From Mycobacteroides chelonae (GTDB lineage Bacteria; Actinomycetota; Actinomycetes; Mycobacteriales; Mycobacteriaceae): DNA of 64,000 nucleotides. Where the stretch lies: the NCBI GenBank assembly GCA_014204435.1, contig JACHLF010000002.1, positions 62,001 through 126,000 of the forward strand, written 5' to 3'. The first letter of the stretch is position 1; every line of letters begins with the position of its first letter. A program made the position numbers and the translations under genes. Shown piece by piece: positions 43,934 through 53,138 of the stretch. The notes under the pieces were generated by a model, which did no database searches, was not told the origin of the DNA, and saw only the letters and a program-made list of their open reading frames with translations.

Positions 43934-44491
43934 GTGGCTACCACCGATCTCCATGCGCGCGCATCCTCACCGTTCCTAGAGCTCTTGCGCGATCAGATCC
44001 ACAATGAGTTCACCGCGTCCCAGCAATACATCGCGATCGCGGTCTACTACGACGACGCGGATCTACCGCAGCTCGCCAAACGCTTCTACGCGCAGGCGGT
44101 CGAGGAGCGCAACCACGCGATGATGATCATCCGATATCTCATCGACAAGAACGTCGCGGTCAGCATCCCGGCCGTCGAGGCCGTCATCAACGAGTTCAGC
44201 GACGCCCGCGCACCCATCGCCCTCGCACTCGAGCAGGAGAAACGAGTCGCCGATCAGATCACCGAGCTCGCGCGCGCGGCCCGGTCGTCGGGCGACTACT
44301 ACGGCGAGCAGTTCATGCAGTGGTTCCTCAAGGAGCAGGTCGAAGAGGTCGCCCTCATGGACACACTGCTCACCGTCGCCGACCGCGCCGATCACGATCT
44401 GTTCGACCTGGAGAACTTCGTGGCGCGCGAGCTCGCCCGCCCTGTCAACCCGGACGCGACGGCGCCCCCGGCTGCCGGTGGAGCCCTTTAA
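43934..44491 (+). CDS. bfrB: Ferritin (BfrB type), copy 1
   Basis: A 185-residue four-helix ferritin for iron storage. The ferroxidase ligands lie in DQIHNEFTASQQYIAIAVYY, AVEERNHAMMI and WFLKEQVEEVALMD; the C-terminal tail ARPVNPDATAPPAAGGAL is the extended type seen in mycobacterial BfrB. GTG start 18 bases after the LCP stop. Corresponds to Rv3841 by position. It shares a 63-base identical block with copy 2. No clear iron box lies directly before it. Confidence 0.93.
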   Translation: MATTDLHARASSPFLELLRDQIHNEFTASQQYIAIAVYYDDADLPQLAKRFYAQAVEERNHAMMIIRYLIDKNVAVSIPAVEAVINEFSDARAPIALALEQEKRVADQITELARAARSSGDYYGEQFMQWFLKEQVEEVALMDTLLTVADRADHDLFDLENFVARELARPVNPDATAPPAAGGAL

Positions 44492-44537
44492 GCAATTGTT
44501 GTGCACGACGATTTCCCATTGCACGAACCGGCAGAAA

Positions 44538-44556
44538 TTAACTTTGCCTAAGATAA
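44538..44556 (+). promoter_or_regulatory. IdeR-like site upstream of ferritin copy 2
   Basis: TTAACTTTGCCTAAGATAA matches 13 of 19 iron-box positions. It lies 109 bases before the start codon; further TTAG/TTAGG-like fragments (about 44568-44625) could be weaker sites. At M. tuberculosis bfrB several tandem far-upstream boxes make IdeR an activator, and this spacing would fit that mode. Confidence 0.5.
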
Positions 44557-44665
44557 CAATCTGCCAATTAGCTTGCGCAATATCCGCCAATTACTTAGGT
44601 GACGGTATCCTCATTAAGGTTCACCTTGGGTGACAAGGCCTCTGACCTGGCCTATTGTCGAATTC

Positions 44666-45211
44666 ATGACCGCGACCGACACTCCAAAAACGAAATTCAA
44701 TGCGCTTCTCCATGACCAGATCGGCCACGAGTTCACCGCGTCGCAGCAATATATCGCCATTGCCACGTATTTCGATGACGCAGACCTCCCCCAACTCGCC
44801 TCGCATTTCTACAAGCAGGCGGTCGAGGAACGCAATCACGCCATGATGATCGTCCGGTACCTGATTGACCGCCGCGTATCCGTCGAGATCCCTCCGGTCG
44901 GCGCAGTGACCAACGGGTTCACGTCGCCCCGTGAGCCGCTGGCGCTGGCGCTGGCCCAGGAGCAGACGGTCACCGACCAGGTCACCGAGCTGGCGCGTAC
45001 CGCCCGCGATGAGGGCGACTACATCGGCGAGCAGTTCATGCAGTGGTTCCTCAAGGAGCAGGTCGAAGAGGTCGCCCTCATGGACACGCTGCTCACTGTC
45101 GCGGAGCGCGCCGGTGACAACTACTTCGACCTCGAAGAGTTCGTGGCACGGGAAATCTCCGTCGTATCCAGCGACCCCACCGCACCACCGGCCGCCGGCG
45201 GCTCACTCTAA
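44666..45211 (+). CDS. Ferritin (BfrB type), copy 2
   Basis: A 181-residue paralogue of the preceding ferritin, with the same ferroxidase motifs (DQIGHEFTASQQYIAIATYF, AVEERNHAMMI, FLKEQVEEVALMD) and the same PPAAGGSL tail. The ATG (MTATDTPKTK) is chosen over an in-frame start 12 codons earlier, which would add an unrelated leader. It has its own 174-base upstream region with IdeR-like sequence, so the two ferritins may respond differently to iron. Confidence 0.92.
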   Translation: MTATDTPKTKFNALLHDQIGHEFTASQQYIAIATYFDDADLPQLASHFYKQAVEERNHAMMIVRYLIDRRVSVEIPPVGAVTNGFTSPREPLALALAQEQTVTDQVTELARTARDEGDYIGEQFMQWFLKEQVEEVALMDTLLTVAERAGDNYFDLEEFVAREISVVSSDPTAPPAAGGSL

Positions 45212-45364
45212 GCACTGCGACAAGACGTCCAAACATCTCGGCACATCGCCGGGGTGGGGGACATCTCCTATTTCCGACGGTGAACCCACACGTTTGCCGT
45301 GTTGCTTTCCGATAATCTTTCCTCGGATCTTGAGAACATCGCTCGGTGAAGGCGCAGCGAAAGG

Positions 45365-46264
45365 GTGTGCAAAAGGTTGTTCCGCGGTAGGCAAATTCAA
45401 CTGACACTGACCGCGTCGCGTGCCGTCGAGTCCGACCGCACCGAGCCGCTGTTCAAGGACGTCTTCGCCGAGCGCTTGGTGCTCGCCTCCGAAGACCCCT
45501 ATGCACTCGCACTGCTGGACACGCACCGCGCAGATTCTCCGACCGACACCGCGGCCCAGCGCGCCATCTTCATCGCCCGGTGTCGGGCCGTGATGACACG
45601 GCACTATGACGACTCCCTGCTCGCAGCGGCCCAATCCGGCGCCACCCAGGTGGTGCTCTTGGCCGGCGGACTGGACACCCGCGCCTACCGGCTGGACTGG
45701 CCGGAGGGCACCACCGTCTTCGAGATCGACTACCCGGAGCTGCTCGAATTCAAGAGCACGGTCCTGAAGACCGCCGGTGCGATACCGCGCACCACACGCC
45801 GACAGGTCGGCACGTTCCTCTGTGGGCCCTGGCAGTCCGATCTGACGGCGGCCGGCTTCGACCCCGACCTGCCGACCGCGTGGCTAGCCGAGGCACTCAT
45901 CTCCCATCTGCCCGGGCCGAGCCATGACGCCCTGTTCGAGCGGATCATCGAAATGTCGGCACTGGGCAGCACGATCGCCACGGACACCGATGGGATCTCA
46001 CCCTCGGGCCAATCCTGGGCGGACGTTCGGGACGCACTGGCCGCCGAGGCGTTCAATGCCACAGAACTCACGCGCGGTTACGCTGAGCGAACAAGATCCA
46101 GCGAGTGGCTATCGGGCCACGGTTGGCTGGCACAGACCACCACGGGCCGGGAACTCGCGGACCGGTACGGTTTGCAGTCGAACGGTGCATTGGGCCCCTA
46201 CGTCGACGAATTCGATGCCCGCCGATTCCTTACCGCAACACTGCCGGTAAGCTATCTGCACTAA
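45365..46264 (+). CDS. SAM-dependent methyltransferase, PPM1/TcmP type
   Basis: A 299-residue class I methyltransferase of the leucine-carboxyl-methyltransferase-like family, expanded in mycobacteria. SAM-binding LLAGGLDTRAYRLDWP, then EIDYPELLEFKSTVLKT, and WLAEALISHLPG are typical. R-rich N-terminal region includes RAVMTRHYDDSL. Natural substrates are mostly unknown. GTG start; an in-frame later start within the first 15 codons is possible because no good ribosome site is seen. Confidence 0.83.
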   Translation: MCKRLFRGRQIQLTLTASRAVESDRTEPLFKDVFAERLVLASEDPYALALLDTHRADSPTDTAAQRAIFIARCRAVMTRHYDDSLLAAAQSGATQVVLLAGGLDTRAYRLDWPEGTTVFEIDYPELLEFKSTVLKTAGAIPRTTRRQVGTFLCGPWQSDLTAAGFDPDLPTAWLAEALISHLPGPSHDALFERIIEMSALGSTIATDTDGISPSGQSWADVRDALAAEAFNATELTRGYAERTRSSEWLSGHGWLAQTTTGRELADRYGLQSNGALGPYVDEFDARRFLTATLPVSYLH

Positions 46265-46322
46265 ACCACTGTGACGAAAGCCGTTGTGGCGCTAGCGATT
46301 TGTCACCACAACGAAGAATCGG

Positions 46323-47189
46323 TCACAAGGTGGTGCCGGTCAGGCCCCGCTGTAACCAAGACTTCGTTCGTCCGGGATGGTTCGTGGCGATCCACGCGAC
46401 ACCGATGCTCCGGCAGAACTCGACATCCTCGTAATGGTCCACGGTCCAGCAGTACGTCGCCCGCCCTTGTGCAGCCGCCCTGTCGACCAGTTCCGGATGC
46501 TCCCGCAGGGTGGCGATGGAGGGCCCCACTGCGGTGGCGCCCACGGTGGTCGCCGCACTGCCCCCAAGGTATCGGGACGTTTCTCCCAACAGCACGGTCG
46601 GCAACATGGGAGCCGCCCGGCGGATGCGCCAGACCGCCGCGGCCGAGAACGACATGACAACCGCGCGCGACATGTCGGCCGAGGCGGGTGCCGCGATTCC
46701 GAATCGGTGCAGCAGTGCGAGCACCTTGTTCTCCACCAGGGATCCGTAGCGGACCGGGTGCTTGGTTTCGATGAACAGTTTCACCGGGCGATTCCAGTCC
46801 AGCACGAGCAAGACCAGTTCCTCCAGTGTCAGTAGCCCGGTTCCTGAGCCGGCCTCCGCGCCACCGGGATGCCATCCGCCGAAATCCAGCGCCCGCAGCT
46901 GGCTCAGGGTCATTTCGCTGACCAACCCGGTCCCGTTCGAGGTGCGGTCGATCCTCCGGTCGTGCACGCAAACCAGTTGTCCGTCTCGGGTCAGGCGGAC
47001 ATCGCATTCCACCCCGTCGGCACCCTCATTGAGAGCGAGCTCGTAGGCCGCCAGGGTGTGCTCGGGCCGGTCCGCCGACGCACCCCGATGCGCGACGACG
47101 AACGGATGGCGCTCGCCCCTGCCGTCTATATCGTCGGCTCCTTGGGCGGGCTGAGGGGCGTCATCACCAGGCTCCGACGACTCGGTCAC
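46323..47189 (-). CDS. glpQ1: GlpQ1, glycerophosphodiester phosphodiesterase
   Basis: A 288-residue GDPD-family TIM barrel releasing glycerol-3-phosphate from glycerophosphodiesters. HRGASADRPEHTLAAYELAL holds the catalytic His, VECDVRLTRDGQLVCVHDRRI the metal ligands and second His, and FIETKHP the third region. GTG (VTESSEPGDD) overlaps the previous gene's end by 26 bases; this is a choice, as the frame is open further upstream. Synteny with Rv3842c. Confidence 0.9.
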   Translation of the reverse strand: MTESSEPGDDAPQPAQGADDIDGRGERHPFVVAHRGASADRPEHTLAAYELALNEGADGVECDVRLTRDGQLVCVHDRRIDRTSNGTGLVSEMTLSQLRALDFGGWHPGGAEAGSGTGLLTLEELVLLVLDWNRPVKLFIETKHPVRYGSLVENKVLALLHRFGIAAPASADMSRAVVMSFSAAAVWRIRRAAPMLPTVLLGETSRYLGGSAATTVGATAVGPSIATLREHPELVDRAAAQGRATYCWTVDHYEDVEFCRSIGVAWIATNHPGRTKSWLQRGLTGTTL

Positions 47190-48327
47190 GATCCAATGCT
47201 GCCGGTTCTTGGCCCACTGGTTCAACCGCAGCGCCAGAATTGTCGTCGCGTGTCGCCGACACATCCGGGCGATCTGCCTCAATCGGTACCGGCCCCTGCG
47301 AGGATTCCACCGCCAGCCAGCGCACCGACCGGTGGCGTCCTTCGGGCGAGGTGAAGCCGTCATACACCCTTCGGAGCGACCAGGCTGCGACCGCCGCGAC
47401 CGCGTAGTCGATGGCGGTGAACAGTGCGTTGTCGGCTATGCCCTGGACCGTCGCCGAATCGCGCACGACCCAGGTCACCAGGACCAACAACCAGGTCACG
47501 CCCCAGAGGATCGACCACCACCGGATGTTTCGGTACTGCCGATACCAGCGGTTCTCTATCGTGGCGAGCTCCAGAAGCAGCAGCGGGATGCCCACGATGT
47601 TGATGATCGGCACCAGGCAGCCCACCCGGATCTCCCAACGCCCGCGCGGGTCGTCGAATCCCAGGTCACGGTACGTTTCGTCGCGTCGCGTGATCATCCA
47701 GTCGGTGAGGAACCATGCGGTGGCCACCAACACCGCAACGGCGAGCGCCACGCTGACGAGCACCAGCCCATTCGACGTGCTGGCGACAAATCTCGGAATC
47801 AGCGCTCCGCGGTTGTACACCATCAACGCATATCGAAGAAAATGTGCACACGAAACGATTGCCAGGGTGATGATTGTGGCCAGCAGGAGCCTTTCTAGCA
47901 CCCGGCTGGGGACAGATCCCCCGGCTATTCCTTGGCGCGAGGATCCCGCCGGCTCGATGTGGTCGACCAGACCCCAGCGCGGGATGTGCCCATAGCGCGG
48001 TGTCGGCCCCAGCGGACGCTTTCGGCGGGTTGGCGTCGGGGGCGATCCCGGACGCACCGCAATCCATCGGTATCCCGCGGGAAGCCGCGTGAGACGGGCG
48101 GCAGGACGCCCCCCGGGCGTTGCCACAGAACCCTGTTGAGTGGACGGAACCCAGTACTTACCCGCGGACTGCGGGGCCCCGGCAGTCGGTCGCGGCATCG
48201 GCGCGGCCGGACGCGGCGGGGCCGTCATACCCGGCTCCAGCAGAGTGCCCCGGCACCGAGGACACCAGTATCGACGCTGCTCACGCACGTTCCACTGAGT
48301 ACCGCAGCGGGAGCACACCTGGATCAT
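47164..48327 (-). CDS. Zinc-ribbon DUF4328 membrane protein (Rv3843c homologue)
   Basis: A 387-residue membrane protein. The N terminus holds a zinc ribbon (CSRCGTQW then WCPRCRG), followed by a Pro-rich stretch and about six helices (ILAIVSCAHFLRY-type segment, LVLVSVALAVAVLVATAWFL, LVPIINIVGIPLLLLELA, WWSILWGVTWLLVLVTWVV, YAVAAVAAWSL) typical for DUF4328. Function unknown. ATG chosen at MIQVCSRCG, right before the first zinc ligand. Overlaps glpQ1. Confidence 0.82.
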   Translation of the reverse strand: MIQVCSRCGTQWNVREQRRYWCPRCRGTLLEPGMTAPPRPAAPMPRPTAGAPQSAGKYWVPSTQQGSVATPGGRPAARLTRLPAGYRWIAVRPGSPPTPTRRKRPLGPTPRYGHIPRWGLVDHIEPAGSSRQGIAGGSVPSRVLERLLLATIITLAIVSCAHFLRYALMVYNRGALIPRFVASTSNGLVLVSVALAVAVLVATAWFLTDWMITRRDETYRDLGFDDPRGRWEIRVGCLVPIINIVGIPLLLLELATIENRWYRQYRNIRWWSILWGVTWLLVLVTWVVRDSATVQGIADNALFTAIDYAVAAVAAWSLRRVYDGFTSPEGRHRSVRWLAVESSQGPVPIEADRPDVSATRDDNSGAAVEPVGQEPAALDRDRVVGAW

Positions 48328-48408
48328 TGGTCCAGGGTAACGGCCTATGGGCCCAACCTGCAGCGAGTAGTGCACGGGCGACAACGGACCCGGTTGGTCG
48401 CCGGACCC

Positions 48409-48735
48409 TCAGCTGACGGTGGGCTTGCCTGCCTGTACCCAGGCCAACATGCCGCCCGATACGTTGCTGACCTCGAAACCGTTGCGGTTCAGATACGCGG
48501 CGGCACGCTGTGAGCGCCCGCCCGCATGGCAGATCACCCACAGCGGCGCATCCGGATCGAGTTCGTCCATCCGGGAGGGCACATCGCCTAGCGGTATATG
48601 TTGCGCGCCGTCGATATGCCCGGCCGCCCACTCGTCGTCCTCACGAACATCAAGCAACGTGACACCAAGATCCAGCGCAGCCGCGATCTCGTCGACGCAG
48701 ACCTGTGGAACCTCATCGCCCGAGGGGAAGCTCAT
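48409..48735 (-). CDS. Single-domain rhodanese (thiosulfate sulfurtransferase)
   Basis: A 108-residue rhodanese domain. [23 protein letters not shown] is the GHI motif region and [13 protein letters not shown] contains the active-site Cys in a 6-residue loop. Probably moves sulfane sulfur; the acceptor is unknown. A group of DnaA-box-like sequences lies 85-115 bases upstream of its ATG. Confidence 0.9.
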   Translation of the reverse strand: MSFPSGDEVPQVCVDEIAAALDLGVTLLDVREDDEWAAGHIDGAQHIPLGDVPSRMDELDPDAPLWVICHAGGRSQRAAAYLNRNGFEVSNVSGGMLAWVQAGKPTVS

Positions 48736-48819
48736 CGTTCATTCCTATCGTTCGATTGGCGTGGCAGCTGCCCCGCCTGCAACTTTTCACAATGTGACCC
48801 ACGCCACAGCAATGTCGGC

Positions 48820-48856
48820 TTATCCACAGTATCCACAGGTTGATCCACAAACCACA
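48820..48856. promoter_or_regulatory. Cluster of DnaA-box-like sequences
   Basis: TTATCCACA (a perfect classical DnaA box) is followed directly by GTATCCACA, then TGATCCACA, then AACCACA, all in the same direction within 37 bases. It lies in the 244-base gap between the rhodanese and msrA genes; nothing else is visible in that gap. TTTTCACAA about 35 bases before is a further weak match. Confidence 0.55.
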
Positions 48857-48979
48857 GGCTGCTCATTTGCATTTGCGCTGGCCAGGACTTCATGGAGGCA
48901 CCCAGCGGCGCTCGCGACGGGGAACCGTAGCACTGCCTGTGCATAGTTAGCGAATTCACGACAGGCGCCGTGGGATAGC

Positions 48980-49726
48980 TCACGCCTGTGCTGGATCGCC
49001 GGGTGGCACATCCAGACCGATGGGGCAGGAGACCGAAGTGCCACCGAGTCCGCAGTATCCGTTCGGGTTCTTGGCCAGGTACTGCTGGTGATAGTCCTCG
49101 GCATAGAAGAAGCGCCGCGACCCATGCCCAAGAGGCCCGTCCAGCGGAGCGATCTCCGTGGTGACCGCCCCGTAGCCAGCGTCGGCCAGGGCGGAGGCAT
49201 ACCGCGCCGCGCTGTCCGCCGCCTGCGCGGCCTGCCCCTCACCGGTTGTGTAAATGGCCGAGCGGTACTGGGTCCCGCGATCGTTACCCTGCCGCATGCC
49301 CTGAGTTGGGTTGTGACTCTCCCAGAACTGCACCAGCAGCTGCTCGTAGGTCACGTCACGGGGGTCGAACGCCACCAAGACGACCTCGGCATGACCGGTC
49401 CGCCCGGAGCACACCTCTTCATACGTGGGATTGGGCGTGTAGCCCCCGGCGTACCCCACCGCGGTCGAATAGACCCCCGGCAGCTTCCAGAATCCGCGCT
49501 CGGCACCCCAGAAGCACCCTTCGCCGAAAACCGCGACCTCGAGCCCTTCGGGGAAGGGCGGCACGATAGTGCGGCCGTTGACGAAGTGCGTGCCGGAGAT
49601 CCGAATCGGGGTGGCACGTCCGGGCAGGGCCGCACCCTCCTCGACGATCGCCGACTTTCCCGGCGTGAACCCGTCTTCGAGTCGTCCCAGGATCTGATCG
49701 CGAACGTTATCCACCCAAGAAGCCAT
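48980..49726 (-). CDS. msrA: MsrA, peptide methionine-S-sulfoxide reductase
   Basis: A 248-residue reductase that repairs oxidised methionine. [16 protein letters not shown] has the catalytic Cys; VGYAGG, GHAEVV and YRSAIY follow as in the family. Resolving cysteines may be [11 protein letters not shown] in the C terminus. A 60-residue N-terminal extension ([20 protein letters not shown]...) precedes the core and is longer than in M. tuberculosis MsrA. Close to sodA, so an oxidative-stress neighbourhood. Confidence 0.92.
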   Translation of the reverse strand: MASWVDNVRDQILGRLEDGFTPGKSAIVEEGAALPGRATPIRISGTHFVNGRTIVPPFPEGLEVAVFGEGCFWGAERGFWKLPGVYSTAVGYAGGYTPNPTYEEVCSGRTGHAEVVLVAFDPRDVTYEQLLVQFWESHNPTQGMRQGNDRGTQYRSAIYTTGEGQAAQAADSAARYASALADAGYGAVTTEIAPLDGPLGHGSRRFFYAEDYHQQYLAKNPNGYCGLGGTSVSCPIGLDVPPGDPAQA

Positions 49727-49902
49727 GCCCGTGATGATACGCCGCCCAGCGCTCCGGATTTGCTGGTCTAGCTGCGGTTTCCGCGTGGCCGATAGGTGAA
49801 TTTTCGCGCGCCGCGATTGGGAGCTATGATAACCGTCACACGAGAGATGCCGTGACTCATCTCACCGTGGAAAAACTTGCACAGGGCGGCAGGAGGTCGG
49901 CA

Positions 49903-50058
49903 ATGACAGCACAGTCGGCAGGACATGAGTCGATGTCCACTTCCGGCTGGCAGCTCACGCCTCGCTGCTACAACACGTCGTACCGCGTCGCAGCATTCAG
50001 GGCACTCGTCATCGCCCTGATACTGGCCGCCGGACTGGCGTTTCTCATTCTTTTCTGA
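49903..50058 (+). CDS. Small single-pass membrane protein
   Basis: A 51-residue protein: polar N terminus (TAQSAGHESMSTSGWQLTPRCYNTSYR) and one C-terminal helix (ALVIALILAAGLAFLILF). A perfect AGGAGG lies 6 bases before the ATG, and a TATGAT-like -10 is visible about 80 bases upstream. An in-frame longer version from 49852 lacks a ribosome site. Not recognised; the strong start signals make it likely real. Confidence 0.65.
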   Translation: MTAQSAGHESMSTSGWQLTPRCYNTSYRVAAFRALVIALILAAGLAFLILF

Positions 50059-50262
50059 CGAACTCCGGGCCGAGTGCCCCACTCCGCCGAACAATCGTTG
50101 ACCAATCGGGGATGTCGACGTCCTTGCGACGCGTTGCGCAATAGAGCAGGGTTGAATCGGTAGGCCGGCACTCCGCTGGAACAGGTTTAGCCGTGTCTTC
50201 TATTGGATAGATCTGCACATACCGCAGATACGAGCGATTACGAAGCAAGCGAAAGGAATCTC

Positions 50263-50886
50263 GTGGCTGAGTACACACTGCCCGATTTGGACTACGACTA
50301 TGGGGCGTTGGAGCCCAACATCTCGGGACAGATCAACGAGCTGCACCACAGTAAGCACCACGCGGCCTACGTGGCGGGCGTCAACTCCGCTGTGGCCAAG
50401 CTGGAAGAAGCTCGCGAGAAGGGCGACCACGCTGCGATCTTCCTCAACGAGAAGAACCTGGCGTTCCACCTCGGCGGCCACGTGAACCACTCGATCTGGT
50501 GGAAGAACCTGTCCCCCAACGGCGGCGACAAGCCCACCGGTGATCTGGCTGCTGCCATCGACGACCAATTCGGCTCGTTCGACAAGTTCCAGGCTCAGTT
50601 CACCGCCGCCGCCAACGGCCTGCAGGGATCGGGCTGGGCGGTGCTCGGCTACGACAGCCTCGGACAGAAGCTGCTGACCTTCCAGCTGTATGACCAGCAG
50701 GCCAATGTTCCACTGGGCATCATCCCGCTGCTTCAGGTGGATATGTGGGAGCACGCCTTCTACCTGCAGTACAAGAATGTCAAGGCGGACTATGTCAAGG
50801 CGTTCTGGAACGTGGTCAACTGGGCCGACGTGCAGGATCGCTACTCCGCGGCCACGACCAAAACCTCGGGTCTGATCTTCGGCTGA
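50263..50886 (+). CDS. sodA: SodA, Fe/Mn superoxide dismutase
   Basis: A 207-residue enzyme dismutating superoxide, secreted without signal peptide in mycobacteria. Metal ligands lie in [23 protein letters not shown] and [28 protein letters not shown] and [14 protein letters not shown] are typical. GTG start with AAAGGA 6 bases upstream. A strong hairpin follows the stop. Position before the Rv3847 homologue is conserved. Confidence 0.97.
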   Translation: MAEYTLPDLDYDYGALEPNISGQINELHHSKHHAAYVAGVNSAVAKLEEAREKGDHAAIFLNEKNLAFHLGGHVNHSIWWKNLSPNGGDKPTGDLAAAIDDQFGSFDKFQAQFTAAANGLQGSGWAVLGYDSLGQKLLTFQLYDQQANVPLGIIPLLQVDMWEHAFYLQYKNVKADYVKAFWNVVNWADVQDRYSAATTKTSGLIFG

Positions 50887-50899
50887 TCTCGCTGTTTCG

Positions 50900-50945
50900 C
50901 GTGGGCCCCGGTTTCGCATGCGAATCCGGGGCCCACGTGTGTTTT
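50900..50945 (+). terminator. Intrinsic terminator after sodA
   Basis: Perfect 12-base arms CGTGGGCCCCGG and CCGGGGCCCACG around a 14-base loop, followed by TGTGTTTT, 13 bases past the sodA stop. Confidence 0.9.
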
Positions 50946-51043
50946 CGGCGTGTCCGCTAGCAATTGCGGGGTGATTCCGCGCATGGTAATTCTGGAATCA
51001 GCAGCGTCGCGCAATTGTGGATTGTGATGTCGCGGAGGCAGAT

Positions 51044-51577
51044 ATGGCGACCAGTTCCGATCAGCCGATCGAGATCGCGCCCTTTCATGCGGGCGGATCA
51101 CTACGAGGGTTCGTAGTGTGTGGCCGCTGGCCCGATTCCACCAAGGAATGGATGCAGCTGCTCATCGTTACGGTCCGCATCGCCACTCTGCCCGGATTGC
51201 TTTCCACCACAACAATTTTTGGCGCTCGCGAAGATCTGCCCGACGACCCCGCACCCGGCATGGTGGGCCTGGTCATCGCCGAAGGCACGGTGCTCGGCGA
51301 ATCCGCCGTCACTCCTGGCCGTTTCGCCGAACATCAACCACCGGCGCTGTTGATACTCCATCCACCATCCGAGACCAATCCCACGCTGCCAGAATGCCTT
51401 GGCGCAGCATCGGGATGCCTACTGTTGCCCGGACTGCCGCATCTGGGTCTGGAGCACCGGGCCGCGTGGGTGCAGGCCGAGTCCGACGGCACGGTCACCT
51501 CGGTGGTGAGCCGCGTAGGCATCGATCCCATCAGCGATCCAGATACCGCGGTGTTGGCGATGCTGCTTGCCGCGTAA
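51044..51577 (+). CDS. Conserved hypothetical protein (Rv3847 homologue)
   Basis: A 177-residue protein, the length I recall for Rv3847, in the same place after sodA. GCGGAGG precedes the ATG; an earlier GTG in frame is rejected. No domain recognised. Sequence is a soluble alpha/beta mix (LLIVTVRIATLPGLLSTT, MVGLVIAEGTVLGES, PALLILHPPSETNP, TVTSVVSRVGIDPISD) without signal peptide or membrane helix. Function unknown. Confidence 0.82.
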   Translation: MATSSDQPIEIAPFHAGGSLRGFVVCGRWPDSTKEWMQLLIVTVRIATLPGLLSTTTIFGAREDLPDDPAPGMVGLVIAEGTVLGESAVTPGRFAEHQPPALLILHPPSETNPTLPECLGAASGCLLLPGLPHLGLEHRAAWVQAESDGTVTSVVSRVGIDPISDPDTAVLAMLLAA

Positions 51578-52533
51578 TCGGTTCGGACAAGGGTCTGGCA
51601 ACCGCCAGGCAGCTGCTCTCCGATAATCCGGCAATCACGTGACCCTGATAGCCATGGCGTATGACATACACCGCCGAGAGCGGCGGCCCACGCAGGCATT
51701 TCGATATCCGTAACCGGTGTTCATGGCCCCGTCCAGCGCCGTCACGCACCTCCCCGGTGCCGCCCCCTCCAGAACAAAGCAAACGACCTCGGCGAACCAG
51801 CGACCGCCCGCGCGAATCGTTTCATCTTCGTGGCGATCATTTCGTCACCCGCTCCGGGCGCGTTCGGGGGGGTGCCATCGGCCGACGCCGAACTCGCCAG
51901 CGATCCCCGACGAACGACGCGCGCCAGAACCCATCGACAAGCCCGGTGTGCGCTGACGCCGATGTGATCGCTGCGGGCACGCGGCCGGGCCGATCTCTTT
52001 CGTCGCATCCGTCACAGAACATCCCGGCGATATTCCCCGGGAATGACCCTCGACGGCGCCCCGGGGTCGCGTTGACCGTTCCCATATGCGCGTTAGTTGC
52101 TGTGATCTTACTCACAGTCCATCGGTGCCGATTTACCGCTGGTCAGAGGTGATGCCCTGCTGAGGGGCGCACTTGCGGTCGACGTTCCATTATTAAGACG
52201 TCACCTCTGCGCGGCGATTCCCGCCATAATCGCAAGCTGCCGTTATCGTCACGGGCGTGACATTGTGCCAGGTCAGCGAGGCGTGCCCGGAGAAGGCGCG
52301 GTGTTGGTGCCAGTAGCAACTCAGCAGGTTATACAGCCAGGCACCGAGCCCGGCCGACTTAGGAAACGAATGCGATCTCTCTCCACAGCTCGTGCCGACG
52401 CCTCCGAGCGATCGCGCTGGGGATTCATCAATCATTTGCCTGAGAACGAAGATTCCCAGATCGTCCCGAATATTGGACGCTGCACAGATGTGTCTGAGCT
52501 AGCAGGTTTGGATAACCGAACACTATTTCCACC
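51578..52533. other. Long region without a convincing gene, upstream of espR
   Basis: Several reading frames exist but all are Arg/Pro-rich, lack ribosome sites and overlap each other. In M. tuberculosis a membrane protein (Rv3848) lies here; I find no equivalent. The part from about 52200 is less GC-rich and may be a long espR leader or hold a small RNA. Confidence 0.5.
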
Positions 52534-52564
52534 GTAGCCAAACTTGACGGTTGCGCTTGGCTAC
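52534..52564 (+). promoter_or_regulatory. Inverted repeat with -35-like TTGACG upstream of espR
   Basis: GTAGCCAA and TTGGCTAC (8-base perfect arms) flank a 15-base centre containing TTGACG, about 80-110 bases before the espR ATG. An operator overlapping the promoter is a reasonable reading; EspR is known to bind its own upstream region in M. tuberculosis. Confidence 0.45.
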
Positions 52565-52643
52565 AGGCAAAACTAAGGTTACGATGGGCAGCAAATACGT
52601 CCCCCGAATTAGCAACTTTATCTGTTTGTGGAGGTAAGGCTCG

Positions 52644-53042
52644 ATGAGCACCACGTTTACCGCACGTCTGAATCGGTTGTTCGACACCGTGTATCCGCCC
52701 GGGCGCGGCCCCCACACCTCTGCCGAGGTGATTGCGGCTCTGCGCTCCGAGGGCATCACGATGTCTGCGCCGTACCTGTCGCAGCTGCGGTCGGGTAACC
52801 GGACCAACCCTTCGTCGGCGACCATGAAGGCGCTCGCGAACTTCTTCCGGATCAAGCCGGCGTACTTCACCGATGACGAGTACTACGAGAAGCTTGATCA
52901 GGAGCTGACCTGGCTGGCGAACATGCGTGACGAAGGCGTCCGCCGGATCGCGGCCCGCACCGTCGGCCTGTCCGTCGAGGCGCAGGATCGCATCACGCAG
53001 ACCGTCGACGAATACCGTCGTAAAGAGGGTCTCGACAGCTAG
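52644..53042 (+). CDS. espR: EspR, nucleoid-associated transcription regulator
   Basis: A 132-residue XRE-type regulator, same length as M. tuberculosis EspR, there a regulator of the espACD locus, ESX-1 and envelope genes. N-terminal helix FTARLNRLFDTVYPP, HTH HTSAEVIAALRSEG... with recognition region APYLSQLRSGNRTNPSSATMKALANFF, and a C-terminal dimerisation part (ELTWLANMRDEGVRRIAARTVGLS). GTGGAGG before the ATG. Position and sequence make the call safe; targets in this organism are unknown. Confidence 0.95.
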   Translation: MSTTFTARLNRLFDTVYPPGRGPHTSAEVIAALRSEGITMSAPYLSQLRSGNRTNPSSATMKALANFFRIKPAYFTDDEYYEKLDQELTWLANMRDEGVRRIAARTVGLSVEAQDRITQTVDEYRRKEGLDS

Positions 53043-53138
53043 TCGCCGCTTGTCTGGCCGGTCCGCTCGGGGAAGGGCCCGCCAGTTTGGCGTTCACCGC
53101 TCGTCGAGCCGGCGGGGTACGCACTGGGGGACATGGTT

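Noticed and set aside
45212..45364. Regulatory RNA or promoter element between ferritin 2 and the methyltransferase
   Set aside because: No symmetric structure or recognisable binding site could be made out.
51661..52152. 163-codon plus-strand frame upstream of espR, and minus-strand frames over the same bases
   Set aside because: Composition is Arg/Pro/Ser-rich in all frames, no ribosome site and no recognisable domain.
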